A stretch of DNA of 13,478 nucleotides from Methyloceanibacter sp. (GCA_016649675.1 JAENXG010000041.1:1-13478); one strand, 5' to 3'; counted from the first letter of the stretch, positions 1 to 6,560 are shown. Numbers and translations: made by a program. The notes: generated by a model not told the origin, from the sequence alone.

Positions 1-141
1 GGTTGCCAGCCGGCCCCCTTCGGTGGCAACGAGGGCTCTAGCGCCGGCGCGGGTGAGCGCTTCGGTGATCTCCACGGTCGCCTGCTCGCTGCCCCCGGTA
101 TCGAGGCGCGGCACGACCTGCAATATGGTCACCTCTGCCAT
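1..141 (-). CDS. Glycosyltransferase family 4-like protein, N-terminal fragment
   Basis: Only the first 47 codons are inside the window; the rest continues past base 1. The ATG is at 141 on the minus strand. The translation begins MAEVTILQVVPRLDTGGSEQ, a beta strand followed by the glycine-rich loop (GGSEQ) that is typical of the N-terminal Rossmann-like domain of GT4/GT-B glycosyltransferases. The next helix (ATVEITEALTRAG) and strand (ALVAT) also fit this fold. Such enzymes move a sugar from a nucleotide donor to lipopolysaccharide or exopolysaccharide acceptors at the cytoplasmic face of the inner membrane. Substrate and exact family cannot be judged, because the C-terminal donor-binding domain is missing. 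It is divergent from the alpha/beta hydrolase at 188, with only 46 bases between the two starts, so their promoters must be close or overlapping. Confidence 0.72.
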   Translation of the reverse strand, partial: MAEVTILQVVPRLDTGGSEQATVEITEALTRAGARALVATEGGRLAT

Positions 142-187
142 GACGTAAGGCTCAGCTGTTTGTAGGGGGCGTGTAGCGCTTCTTAGG

Positions 188-979
188 ATGGACGACCGAG
201 AACCGCAATTCCTGGAGGTGGGGGACGGCCCAAAGCGCCGCCGCATCGCCTACCGCTTTGCCGATGGGCAAGGGACGGGCAACCTGGCGCTTCTGTGGCT
301 CCCGGGCTTCCTTTCCGACATGGCGAGCACCAAGGCGCTTGCTTTGGCGGAATGGGCGCGGGCGCGCGGGCTGCCCATGCTGCGCTTCGACTATTCGGGC
401 CACGGGCTCTCTGAGGGGAGCATGCTGCAAGCCTCGATCGGCGATTGGCTTGAAGAGGCGGGCGCCATGCTGAGCCTCATCGGCAGGCGGCGCACCATCG
501 TCATAGGCTCCTCCTTGGGCGGATGGATTGCGCTACTGCTGGCTCGCCAACTGCCGCAGATGGGCGGGTCGGAGCGGCTCGCGGGTCTCGTGCTCATCGC
601 TCCGGCTTGGGACATGACCGAGCGCCTGATGTGGCACCGGCTTTCTCCCGAGTTGAAAAAAAAGATCGAGCGCGAGGGCGTCTATTACGAGCCTTCGCTT
701 TATGGCCAGCCCTATCCCCTCACCAAGCATCTGATCGAGGAGGGCCGTACCCATCTCATCGGCGAGGCCCTGCTTCATCTCGAACTGCCGGTGCGCATCC
801 TGCAAGGCATGTGCGATCCCGATGTGCCCTGGGGGCATGCGCTCGATCTGGTCGATCTTCTCTGCTGCGCCGACGTCGAGGTCACGCTCATCAAGGACGG
901 CGATCATCGCCAGTCGCGGCCGCAAGATTTGCGCCGCCTCGAAGCCACCGTCGCAGCGCTGGTTGCGGCTGAGACGTAG
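188..979 (+). CDS. Alpha/beta hydrolase, cytoplasmic
   Basis: This is a 263-residue single-domain alpha/beta hydrolase with no signal peptide or membrane segment, so probably a cytoplasmic esterase or thioesterase. The strand before the oxyanion region reads LLWLPGFLSDM (residues 36-45). A second conserved stretch is LRFDYSGHGLSEG (65-77). The nucleophile elbow is GSSLGG with Ser109. Candidate acid residues are Asp210 or Asp212 in LQGMCDPDVP, and the catalytic His is His240 in KDGDHR. Length and motifs resemble bacterial relatives of the ABHD10 type, but this is a resemblance only and the substrate is unknown. The ATG at 188 gives a product whose N-terminus runs straight into the first strand; no in-frame start lies in the 25 bases upstream. 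It ends 35 bases before a converging gene, with a strong hairpin between them. Confidence 0.85.
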   Translation: MDDREPQFLEVGDGPKRRRIAYRFADGQGTGNLALLWLPGFLSDMASTKALALAEWARARGLPMLRFDYSGHGLSEGSMLQASIGDWLEEAGAMLSLIGRRRTIVIGSSLGGWIALLLARQLPQMGGSERLAGLVLIAPAWDMTERLMWHRLSPELKKKIEREGVYYEPSLYGQPYPLTKHLIEEGRTHLIGEALLHLELPVRILQGMCDPDVPWGHALDLVDLLCCADVEVTLIKDGDHRQSRPQDLRRLEATVAALVAAET

Positions 980-980
980 C

Positions 981-1013
981 GTGGGCACGGCGCGCTTCCC
1001 GCGCCTTGCCCAC
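981..1013. terminator. Long hairpin between converging genes, likely bidirectional terminator or REP-like repeat
   Basis: The arms 981-994 (GTGGGCACGGCGCG) and 1000-1013 (CGCGCCTTGCCCAC) pair at 13 of 14 positions, with one C/T mismatch and a 5-base loop CTTCC. The hairpin exactly fills the gap between the stop of the hydrolase (979) and the stop of the SDR gene (1015, minus strand). No U-run follows on either strand, so it is not a classical intrinsic terminator, though it could still stop or protect both transcripts. The sequence type (GTGGGCA...TGCCCACCCTAC) resembles palindromic units that recur in many proteobacterial genomes. That is from memory and is not tested here. Confidence 0.6.
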
Positions 1014-1014
1014 C

Positions 1015-1875
1015 CTACTCAGGAAGCAGCGCGGCGAGGCCCTCGCGGTAGGTGGGATAGCGGAGCGCGACGCCGAGCTCTGACTTGATTAGGCCGTTGC
1101 CGATGCGCCTGCTCCCCTCATAGAAGCTGCGCGCCATGGGCGAGAGATCAGCCTCCGCGAACGCGACCTCGGGCGGCGGGGGGATGTCGAGAAGGTCGGC
1201 GGCATAAGCCACGACCTCGTTGGGCGCCGCCGGCTCGTCGTCGGCGACATTGTAGATCGCGCCAGCGCGCGGTCGCGCCATCGAGGCTTCGAGCACGGAC
1301 GCGATGTCCTCGACATGAATGCGGCTGAACACCTGGCCGTCCTTCTTGACGCGCCGCGCCGTGCCGGCACGGAGCTTGTCGAAGACGCTCCGCCCTGGGC
1401 CATAGATGCCGGCGAGGCGGAACACCTGAACCGGGCAGCCGATCTCCCCACCGAAATCGAGCCACGCTTTCTCGGCAGCGGCGCGCGCTTCCGTCCGCTC
1501 GCTGTTCGGCGCTGGGCGCGTTGTCTCATCGACCCAGCGCCCCTGCTGGTCGCCATAGACCCCGACCGTCGAGAGATAGCCGATCCATTGGAGCGAGCCG
1601 AGCGCGGCGATCTCCTCGCGGTACTGGGCAAGCACCGGATCGCCGCCGGCCCCAGGCGGGATCGAGTGAAGGAGATGCGTGGTGCCCTGAAGCAGTTGTG
1701 CGACCGCCTGATCGGGTTGGCCGGTGAAGCGCGTCACTTCGTAGCCCTGAGCGCCGAGCCGCTCGATATTGGCCTGATCGCGTGCCGTGCCGGCGACCTG
1801 CCATCCTTTATCCCTGAGACGCGCCGCAAGCGCCTGCGCGGAATAGCCGAGGCCGAAAGCAAAGAGCCGGCTCAA
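1015..1875 (-). CDS. SDR-family NAD(P)-binding protein (WcaG/YeeZ-like)
   Basis: This is an extended-type short-chain dehydrogenase/epimerase-like protein of 286 residues from the chosen TTG start at 1875 (292 from an ATG at 1893). The nucleotide-binding strand is at the N-terminus, FGLGYSAQALA, a variant of the GxxGxxG loop. Further on are STVGVYGD (the usual Ser/Tyr region) and FRLAGIYGPGRS, typical of epimerase-like SDRs. A clear YxxxK pair is not obvious, so catalysis is uncertain and it may be an atypical SDR like YeeZ. I prefer TTG 1875 because GGAGGAGG lies 4-7 bases upstream and the start overlaps the queG stop (TTGA), the pattern of translational coupling. The ATG at 1893 would add only MDGGGR before the first strand and has a poorer ribosome site. 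It is the last gene of the minus-strand cluster GST - queG - SDR. Its substrate is unknown. Confidence 0.8.
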   Translation of the reverse strand: MSRLFAFGLGYSAQALAARLRDKGWQVAGTARDQANIERLGAQGYEVTRFTGQPDQAVAQLLQGTTHLLHSIPPGAGGDPVLAQYREEIAALGSLQWIGYLSTVGVYGDQQGRWVDETTRPAPNSERTEARAAAEKAWLDFGGEIGCPVQVFRLAGIYGPGRSVFDKLRAGTARRVKKDGQVFSRIHVEDIASVLEASMARPRAGAIYNVADDEPAAPNEVVAYAADLLDIPPPPEVAFAEADLSPMARSFYEGSRRIGNGLIKSELGVALRYPTYREGLAALLPE

Positions 1876-2996
1876 GCGGCCTCCTCCATCCATTCGCTTT
1901 CGACAGCAGGGTCGGGGTCATTTTCGTGCGAAGCGCGCAACGCACGGAAGCGGCCAGGCGCAAGGCGGGAGAGGGCCCATACCGCCATGGCGCGGACGAG
2001 CGGCGAGGCGTCAATAAGCCTTGCCTCGACCAGAGGCACGAGCGTCGCCTCGCCGGAATTGCCGGCAGCGATGAGCACATTGCGCAAGAAGCGGTCTCGG
2101 CCCGTGCGCTTGATGGGCGTGCCACGGAAGCGCGCCCTGAACGCCTCATCGTCGAGAACAAGCAGCTCGGCGAGAGGCGGATTGTCGCTCTCCGCTCGCG
2201 CGCTGAGCTTCGCCTCGTGCGCGACCTGGGCGAACTTGTTCCAGGGGCAGACGGCGAGGCAATCGTCGCAGCCGAAGATGCGGTTGCCCATGGCTACCCG
2301 GTAGAGCGGCGCGATGTGCCCTTTATGCTCGATGGTGAGATAGGAGATGCAGGCGCGCGCATCGATCCGGTAGGGCGCCGTGAGGGCATTGGTGGGGCAC
2401 ACGTCGAGACACCGCCGACAGGCCCCGCAATGGTCCTCTTCCGGCTCGTCCGGCGCGATCTCGGCGCTGGTGAAGATCGACGCGATGAAGAGCCACGATC
2501 CGAACTCGCGCGAGACGAGATTGGTATGCTTTCCCTGCCACCCGAGGCCGGCCTTGGCCGCGAGCGGCTTCTCCATGACGGGCGCGGTGTCGACGAAGAT
2601 CTTGACCTCGCCCGGCACCAGCTCCTGCACCCGTGCCGCGAGTGGCTTGAGCTTGGCCTTGAGCACGTCGTGATAATCGGCGCTTTGCGCATAGACCGAA
2701 ATCGCGCCGCGCGACCGTTCTTCGAGGACGGCGAGCGGGTCGCCCGCTTTGCCATAGTTCAGCCCGAGCAGGATGACGCTTCGTGCTTCGGGCCACAGCG
2801 CGCGGGGACTCTTGCGGCGCGGCGCGGTGCCGGCAAGCCATCCCATGTCGCCATGCCGCCCCTCGGCGAGAAATTGATCGAGCGCGGCGCCCGCGCCCTC
2901 GACCGGGTCGGCGGAGGTAAAGCGCACGGCATCGAAGCCAAGCGCCTTGGCCTCTTCGGCGATTCTCTCTTTCAGCGTTTGCGCCATGCCCATCAT
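1872..2996 (-). CDS. queG: Epoxyqueuosine reductase QueG
   Basis: QueG reduces epoxyqueuosine to queuosine in the wobble position of tRNAs with GUN anticodons, using a cobalamin cofactor and two 4Fe-4S clusters, in the cytoplasm. The 374-residue product has the family layout. An N-terminal domain contains the conserved stretch VDTAPVMEKPLAAKAGLGW, with Asp136 as the likely catalytic acid. A ferredoxin-like part follows, with CGACRRCLDVCP (Cys190, 193, 196, 200), ACISYLTIEHKG (Cys216) and GCDDCLAVCPWN (Cys243, 246, 250). The C-terminus (about 300-350) looks like the HEAT-type helical repeat that holds the tRNA. Three ATG codons lie close together at the start (2996, 2993, 2987); I keep the first. 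It sits 15 bases after the GST-fold gene and overlaps the SDR gene, so the three are probably co-transcribed. I see no functional link between queuosine and its neighbours. Confidence 0.97.
   Translation of the reverse strand: MMGMAQTLKERIAEEAKALGFDAVRFTSADPVEGAGAALDQFLAEGRHGDMGWLAGTAPRRKSPRALWPEARSVILLGLNYGKAGDPLAVLEERSRGAISVYAQSADYHDVLKAKLKPLAARVQELVPGEVKIFVDTAPVMEKPLAAKAGLGWQGKHTNLVSREFGSWLFIASIFTSAEIAPDEPEEDHCGACRRCLDVCPTNALTAPYRIDARACISYLTIEHKGHIAPLYRVAMGNRIFGCDDCLAVCPWNKFAQVAHEAKLSARAESDNPPLAELLVLDDEAFRARFRGTPIKRTGRDRFLRNVLIAAGNSGEATLVPLVEARLIDASPLVRAMAVWALSRLAPGRFRALRASHENDPDPAVESEWMEEAA
1880..1887 (-). promoter_or_regulatory. Ribosome binding site that decides the SDR start
   Basis: The minus strand reads GGAGGAGG from 1887 to 1880, inside the last codons of queG, followed by CCGC and then TTGA. 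The TTG is the proposed start and the TGA is the queG stop. The spacing from the first GGAGG to TTG is 7 bases, close to ideal. This suggests that ribosomes finishing queG restart on the SDR gene. Confidence 0.6.
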
Positions 2997-3011
2997 CTTG
3001 GGGCGCCGGCC

Positions 3012-3695
3012 TCAGAAATCGAGGTCGGCATAGGTCCCTGACGGGACGAAGCCCGCGACGCGGTCTTGCAGGAGGGGCCTGAACGATGGCCTCGACTTCA
3101 GCAGCGCATACCAGTCCTTCGCCGCCTCGTACTCTTCCCACGGGATCTCGCCGAGATAATCGAGGGCCGACAGATGGGCGGCTGCCGCCAAATCGGCAAA
3201 GCTCAACGCATCGCCCGCAAGCCAGCTCCGCGTCTCGGCCAGATGGCCGATATAGGCGAGATGATAGCGCAAGTTCTCGTGGCCGGCGCGCATCGCCTCC
3301 ATGTCCGGGGAGGCGCTTTGCGGCCCGAAACGCCTGAACACCTTCTCCTCCACGAGATAGCTCGTCACCTCGTCGTGGAACTTGCGGTGAAACCAATCGA
3401 CAAGGCGCCGCGCCTCGGCCCGCGCTGCGGGATCGCCTGGGAAGGGCTGGAACCGACCCTCGCTCTCGCCCATGATGTCGCCCAGATATTCGGAGATGGC
3501 ATAGGCGCCGCAGACCGGCCCATGCTCGTCGCTGATCAGCACGGGCAGCGTCCCGGCCGGGTTGAGCTCGAGGAATTCCGCCCGCCACTGCCAAGGCCGC
3601 TCTTCGACAAGCGTGGACTCTATGCCGCACTCGGCAAGCGCGAGGCGGATCGAGCGGGAGAACGCGCAGAGTGGATAGTGCAGGAGAGTCGCCAT
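3012..3695 (-). CDS. Glutathione S-transferase-fold protein, possible FtsZ-binding FzlA
   Basis: The 227-residue protein has the GST layout. A thioredoxin-like N-terminal domain starts MATLLHYPLCAFSRSIRLAL, with Ser13/Arg14 at the site of the usual catalytic Ser/Cys. It continues through the cis-proline strand LNPAGTLPVLI and the GAYAISEYLG helix. An all-helical C-terminal domain contains LAGDALSFADLAAAAHLSALDYLG, with the conserved N-capping box and Asp. In alphaproteobacteria a GST-like protein, FzlA, does not act as a transferase. It binds FtsZ and controls constriction and septal wall synthesis. The size, the Asp-rich C-terminal tail (YADLDF) and the position beside uppP are compatible with FzlA, but I infer this from memory of the family and cannot align it. 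The alternative is an ordinary detoxifying GST. It is the first gene of the minus-strand cluster with queG and is divergent from uppP. Confidence 0.88.
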   Translation of the reverse strand: MATLLHYPLCAFSRSIRLALAECGIESTLVEERPWQWRAEFLELNPAGTLPVLISDEHGPVCGAYAISEYLGDIMGESEGRFQPFPGDPAARAEARRLVDWFHRKFHDEVTSYLVEEKVFRRFGPQSASPDMEAMRAGHENLRYHLAYIGHLAETRSWLAGDALSFADLAAAAHLSALDYLGEIPWEEYEAAKDWYALLKSRPSFRPLLQDRVAGFVPSGTYADLDF

Positions 3696-3793
3696 CGACC
3701 TGTCGGTGGCTAAGTGTTCAAAATGAATCGCGCGCGCTGGAACCTCGGTATAGAACCTGCACGCGCGTCGAACAAGCGGGGCCGCGAGGGGCC

Positions 3794-4591
3794 ATGTCGA
3801 TAGAGCAGATCATCGTCCTGGCCTTGGTGCAGGGGATCACCGAGTTCCTGCCCATTTCCTCCTCAGGGCATCTCATCCTGATCCCCCAACTAATGCATTG
3901 GCCGGACCAGGGCCAGCTCACCGACGTCATGACGCATTTCGGCACCCTGCTTGCCGTTCTCATCTATTTCTGGCGCGACGTGTGGCATCTCATCCTGGGC
4001 ACGCTCGCCCTCTTCAAAGGCAAGCTGACCGACGACGGCCGTCTCGCCATCTACATTGTGCTCGCCACCATCCCCGCCGTTGCGTTCGGGTTCTTCCTCA
4101 AGAAATTCGGTTATACCGACCTCGAGCGGAACGTCGCCATCGTGGCTTGGAACACGATCCTCTACGGCCTTTTGATGCTGATCGCCGACATGGTCGGTCC
4201 GCAGGAACGCACCATCTCCAACATGACGCTCGGAAGCGCGCTCCTCATTGGCGTAGCGCAGGCCTTGGCGCTGATCCCGGGCACGAGCCGCTCCGGCGTG
4301 ACCATGACGGCCGCCCGTTTCCTCGGCTTCACCCGGCCCGATTCGGCGCGGTTCTCGTTCCTGCTCGGCATTCCGGCCACGGCGGGGGCCATCGTCTTCA
4401 CCATCGGCGACGCGCTCGAGAGCGGCGGGTCGATCACCAAGGACCAGCTCCTCTGCGCCGGACTCACCTTCGTTGCCGGCATTCTCGCCATCGCCTTCCT
4501 AATGAACCTGATCCGGCGCATCAGCTTCCTGCCCTTCGTGCTCTACCGCATGGTGCTAGGCGGCTTTCTCCTCGTGATGCTCTACAGCTGA
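3794..4591 (+). CDS. uppP: Undecaprenyl-diphosphate phosphatase UppP (BacA)
   Basis: UppP removes one phosphate from undecaprenyl diphosphate so that the lipid carrier can be reused for peptidoglycan and polysaccharide synthesis. It is an integral inner-membrane enzyme, and its overproduction gives bacitracin resistance. The 265-residue product contains both family signatures: LVQGITEFLPISSSGHL near the N-terminus (Gln/Glu of the (E/Q)xxxE motif) and PGTSRSGVTMTAARFLG in the middle (the P-loop-like phosphate-binding motif with its Arg). Several hydrophobic segments follow, as expected for this polytopic family. I chose ATG 3794 because GAGGGG lies just upstream (3786-3791) and because the family begins a few residues before the first membrane helix. 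An upstream in-frame ATG at 3671 would add a non-hydrophobic, non-conserved stretch overlapping the divergent GST gene. It converges on the NDUFA9-like gene with only 7 bases between stops. Confidence 0.97.
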   Translation: MSIEQIIVLALVQGITEFLPISSSGHLILIPQLMHWPDQGQLTDVMTHFGTLLAVLIYFWRDVWHLILGTLALFKGKLTDDGRLAIYIVLATIPAVAFGFFLKKFGYTDLERNVAIVAWNTILYGLLMLIADMVGPQERTISNMTLGSALLIGVAQALALIPGTSRSGVTMTAARFLGFTRPDSARFSFLLGIPATAGAIVFTIGDALESGGSITKDQLLCAGLTFVAGILAIAFLMNLIRRISFLPFVLYRMVLGGFLLVMLYS

Positions 4592-4598
4592 GGGCCGC

Positions 4599-5573
4599 TT
4601 AAGGGCGGTAAATGGAGAACTGGCCACGCGGGCGGTATTGCTCGAGATAGTCGGGCACCACGGCAGCGACCGCGACCGGCTCGATGCCGAGGGCCTCAAG
4701 GGTGCGGCCCGCCCACACTGCTGCTTCGCTCACCACATTGTCGATCTCAAGCAGGCGCACCTGATCGATGGTGAGCGGGGGATTAGGCAGAAATTGCAGG
4801 AAGGCGGCCTGGAGCTTGGCGAGCCAGAAGGGCTCCGGCACCAGCAGCCTTTTCCGCATGGTATAAGCGAGCACGCGGCTCATCACCTCCTTCAGGGTGA
4901 GCACTTCGGGTCCGCCGAGCTCGTAAGGGGCGCCCGCGCCCGCTTTGCCGGTGAGCCCGGCCAGAACCGCGCGTGCCACGTCGCCCACGAACACCGGCTG
5001 AAGCCTCGTCTTGCCCCCGCCGATCAGGGGAAGGGCAGGCGCGATCCTGGCGAGCGCCGCGAAGCGGTTGAAGAAGTCGTCCTCCGGCCCAAACACGATC
5101 GAAGGCCTGAGAATGACGGCATCGGGGAAGATGTCTTTAACCGCAGCCTCTCCCGCCGCCTTGGTGCGTCCATAGACCGAGGCTGCATCGGCGCTCGCAC
5201 CGATCGCCGAGATATGCACGAGCGTGCGCACCCCGGCCGACCGCGCCGCTTCGGCCACGTTTCGCGCCCCCTCGTCCTGGACGGCCTTAAAGGTCTGCTT
5301 GCCGGTTGGAAAGAGGATGCCGACGAGGTTGACCACGGCGTCGGCCCCGTCCGCCGCTGCTAGAAGCGAATCGGGGTAGCGCACATTGGCCTGCACGGCG
5401 TTGATCTGGCCGACCCCGCCGAGCGGCTGGAGGTGGCCGGCAAGCTCAGGCCGCCGAACCGCCACCCGCATGCGCGCGTCGGTCCTGGCGATGGCGCGCA
5501 CCACATGGCGCCCGATAAAGCCCGAGCCGCCGTAAAGGGTGATGAGCGCCTTGTTGTTCAGGGTAATCGCCAT
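4599..5573 (-). CDS. NDUFA9-like atypical SDR protein (complex I-associated family)
   Basis: This 324-residue protein has an N-terminal Rossmann fold with the motif LYGGSGFIGRHVVRAI (GxxGxxG) and the stretches VVNLVGILF, HISAIGAS and YGRTKAAGE (a YxxxK pair). LRPSIVFGPEDDFFNRF and LQPVFVGDVARAV then follow. This is the pattern of the alphaproteobacterial family related to mitochondrial complex I subunit NDUFA9, an atypical SDR that binds NADPH tightly and has a structural or assembly role rather than a known reaction. Whether the bacterial protein joins NADH dehydrogenase is not shown by the sequence, and no nuo gene is present here. The ATG at 5573 is preceded by AGGAC on the minus strand. 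The 5' leader contains a palindromic stem-loop. Other possible functions in the SDR superfamily (epimerase, isoflavone reductase-like) cannot be excluded. Confidence 0.88.
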   Translation of the reverse strand: MAITLNNKALITLYGGSGFIGRHVVRAIARTDARMRVAVRRPELAGHLQPLGGVGQINAVQANVRYPDSLLAAADGADAVVNLVGILFPTGKQTFKAVQDEGARNVAEAARSAGVRTLVHISAIGASADAASVYGRTKAAGEAAVKDIFPDAVILRPSIVFGPEDDFFNRFAALARIAPALPLIGGGKTRLQPVFVGDVARAVLAGLTGKAGAGAPYELGGPEVLTLKEVMSRVLAYTMRKRLLVPEPFWLAKLQAAFLQFLPNPPLTIDQVRLLEIDNVVSEAAVWAGRTLEALGIEPVAVAAVVPDYLEQYRPRGQFSIYRP

Positions 5574-5591
5574 GTCCTGCCTCTGGCCGAC

Positions 5592-5611
5592 CCTCCCCCT
5601 TTAAGGGGAGG
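5592..5611. repeat. Palindromic stem-loop upstream of the NDUFA9-like gene
   Basis: The arms CCTCCCC (5592-5598) and GGGGAGG (5605-5611) pair perfectly, with a 6-base loop CTTTAA. It lies 18 bases before the start of the NDUFA9-like gene, so on the minus strand it is in that gene's leader. It could act as a leader structure or be one copy of a dispersed palindrome; neither can be tested from one window. Confidence 0.45.
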
Positions 5612-5665
5612 AAGACCGCAGCAATACACGAGCGGGCTGAAGGATTGAAGGCGGTTCGGCAACAA

Positions 5666-5694
5666 TTGACTTTGGTGACTGCCGATCGTACCTC
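5666..5694 (+). promoter_or_regulatory. Candidate promoter of tRNA-Leu
   Basis: TTGACT at 5666-5671 matches the sigma-70 -35 box at five of six bases. A spacer of 17 bases leads to TACCTC (5689-5694), a weak -10 box. Transcription would begin a few bases before the tRNA at 5706, which is the right distance. The poor -10 box keeps this tentative. Confidence 0.4.
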
Positions 5695-5705
5695 AGGCAA
5701 CTCAA

Positions 5706-5792
5706 GCCCAGGTGGCGGAACTGGTAGACGCGCTAGCTTCAGGTGCTAGTGCCCGAAAGGGCGTGGAAGTTCGAGTCTTCTCCTGGGCACCA
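5706..5792 (+). tRNA. tRNA-Leu, anticodon CAG
   Basis: The 87-base gene folds into a full cloverleaf with a long variable arm (class II tRNA). The acceptor arms GCCCAGG and CCTGGGC pair perfectly, followed by discriminator A and a gene-encoded CCA. The D-arm has GGTAGAC, typical of leucine tRNAs. The anticodon stem CTAGC/GCTAG closes the loop TTCAGGT, which gives anticodon CAG reading CUG, the main leucine codon expected in a GC-rich genome. The variable arm is GCCC-GAAA-GGGC. The T-arm has the loop TTCGAGT with one G-U pair at the outer end. It is close in sequence to the E. coli tRNA-Leu(CAG). It lies directly before rnd on the same strand; a weak 5-base-pair hairpin (5797-5810) follows it. 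Confidence 0.97.
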
Positions 5793-5834
5793 TTCCCGCT
5801 TTCTTAAGCGCTTCGCGTCCAGGATGCGGCCGCC

Positions 5835-5840
5835 AAGGAG
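5835..5840 (+). promoter_or_regulatory. Ribosome binding site supporting the TTG start of rnd
   Basis: AAGGAG lies 9 bases before TTG 5850. No in-frame ATG or GTG is available at a useful distance, since the ATG at 5824 is in another frame. The TTG start is therefore well supported. Confidence 0.65.
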
Positions 5841-5849
5841 CGCCTAAAG

Positions 5850-6470
5850 TTGAACCAGCCCCCGACCGTAGAGCTCTATAGAGGCGATCTGCCGCAAGGC
5901 CGCATGGCCGCGCGGTCCATCGCCATCGACACCGAGACGCTGGGGCTCAACCCCTATCGCGACCGCCTTTGCCTCGTGCAGCTGTCCGAAGGCGACGGCC
6001 GTGCCGCCCTGGTACAGCTCGCAGGGAGCTATGACGCGCCTGAGCTGAAGCGCCTGCTGGCCGATGAAAACGTGCTCAAGATCTTCCATTTCGGCCGTTT
6101 CGACATGGCCGTGCTTAAGCATTATTTCGGAGTGATGCCAAAGCCGGTCTACTGCACCAAGGTGGCCTCAAAGCTCGCCCGCACCTTCACCGACCGCCAC
6201 GGCCTCAAGGACCTCTGCAGGGAGCTCCTGGGCATCGAGCTCTCCAAGCAGCAGCAATCCTCAGACTGGGGCGCCCCCGACCTTACGGCCGAGCAGCTCA
6301 ATTACGCCGCGAGCGATGTGTTGCATCTGCACGCGCTAAGGGAGAAACTCGACGCCATGCTGAAGCGTGAAGGGCGCGACGGGCTCGCGCGCGCCTGCTT
6401 CGAGTTTCTTCCGGCGCGGGTCGAGCTCGATCTCAGGGGATGGTCCGAGATCGATCCCTTCGCCCATTAG
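5850..6470 (+). CDS. rnd: Ribonuclease D-type 3'-5' exonuclease
   Basis: RNase D trims the 3' ends of precursor tRNAs and other small RNAs in the cytoplasm. The 206-residue protein is essentially a bare DEDDy exonuclease domain. Exo I is IAIDTETLGL (Asp27, Glu29), Exo II is FHFGRFDMAVL (Asp85), and Exo III is NYAASDVLHLHALR (Tyr152, Asp156). E. coli RNase D is longer and carries two C-terminal HRDC domains; they are absent here, as in many alphaproteobacterial relatives. The start is TTG with a good AAGGAG upstream. The gene lies 57 bases after tRNA-Leu and may share its transcript, which fits its role but could be chance. A stem-loop follows at 6561. The domain assignment is secure. Whether tRNAs are the main substrate of this short form is inferred. 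Confidence 0.95.
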   Translation: MNQPPTVELYRGDLPQGRMAARSIAIDTETLGLNPYRDRLCLVQLSEGDGRAALVQLAGSYDAPELKRLLADENVLKIFHFGRFDMAVLKHYFGVMPKPVYCTKVASKLARTFTDRHGLKDLCRELLGIELSKQQQSSDWGAPDLTAEQLNYAASDVLHLHALREKLDAMLKREGRDGLARACFEFLPARVELDLRGWSEIDPFAH

Positions 6471-6506
6471 GGCTCAAAGGGGCTCATTCTAGCGTGATGC
6501 CTTTGG

Positions 6507-6516
6507 CGCTTAAGCG
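6507..6516. repeat. Ten-base perfect palindrome in the rnd-lptC gap
   Basis: CGCTTAAGCG is a perfect inverted repeat located 90 bases before lptC. A related CTTAAGCG also occurs just after the tRNA (5803-5810). It could be an operator half-site pair or part of a promoter region, or chance in GC-rich DNA. Confidence 0.25.
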
Positions 6517-6560
6517 TGGCCGTCGCAATGTCATCAAAGTCCTGCGGCTAGTTAGGCCTT

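Noticed and set aside
1315..3041. Long plus-strand open frames opposite the SDR and queG genes
   Set aside because: They are antisense frames to well-supported genes, with no motifs and no ribosome sites; long antisense frames are expected at this GC content.
2323..3630. A 435-residue open frame on the minus strand across queG and the GST gene
   Set aside because: It is a shadow frame in GC-rich DNA. Its translation is Arg/Ala-rich without family motifs, while the two real frames carry clear QueG and GST signatures.
3740..3760. TATAGA as a -10 box for uppP
   Set aside because: The matching -35 position reads AATCGC, which is too poor to call a promoter.
3671..3793. Upstream extension of uppP to an earlier ATG
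   Set aside because: The added residues are not hydrophobic and overlap the divergent GST gene, and GAGGGG stands directly before ATG 3794.
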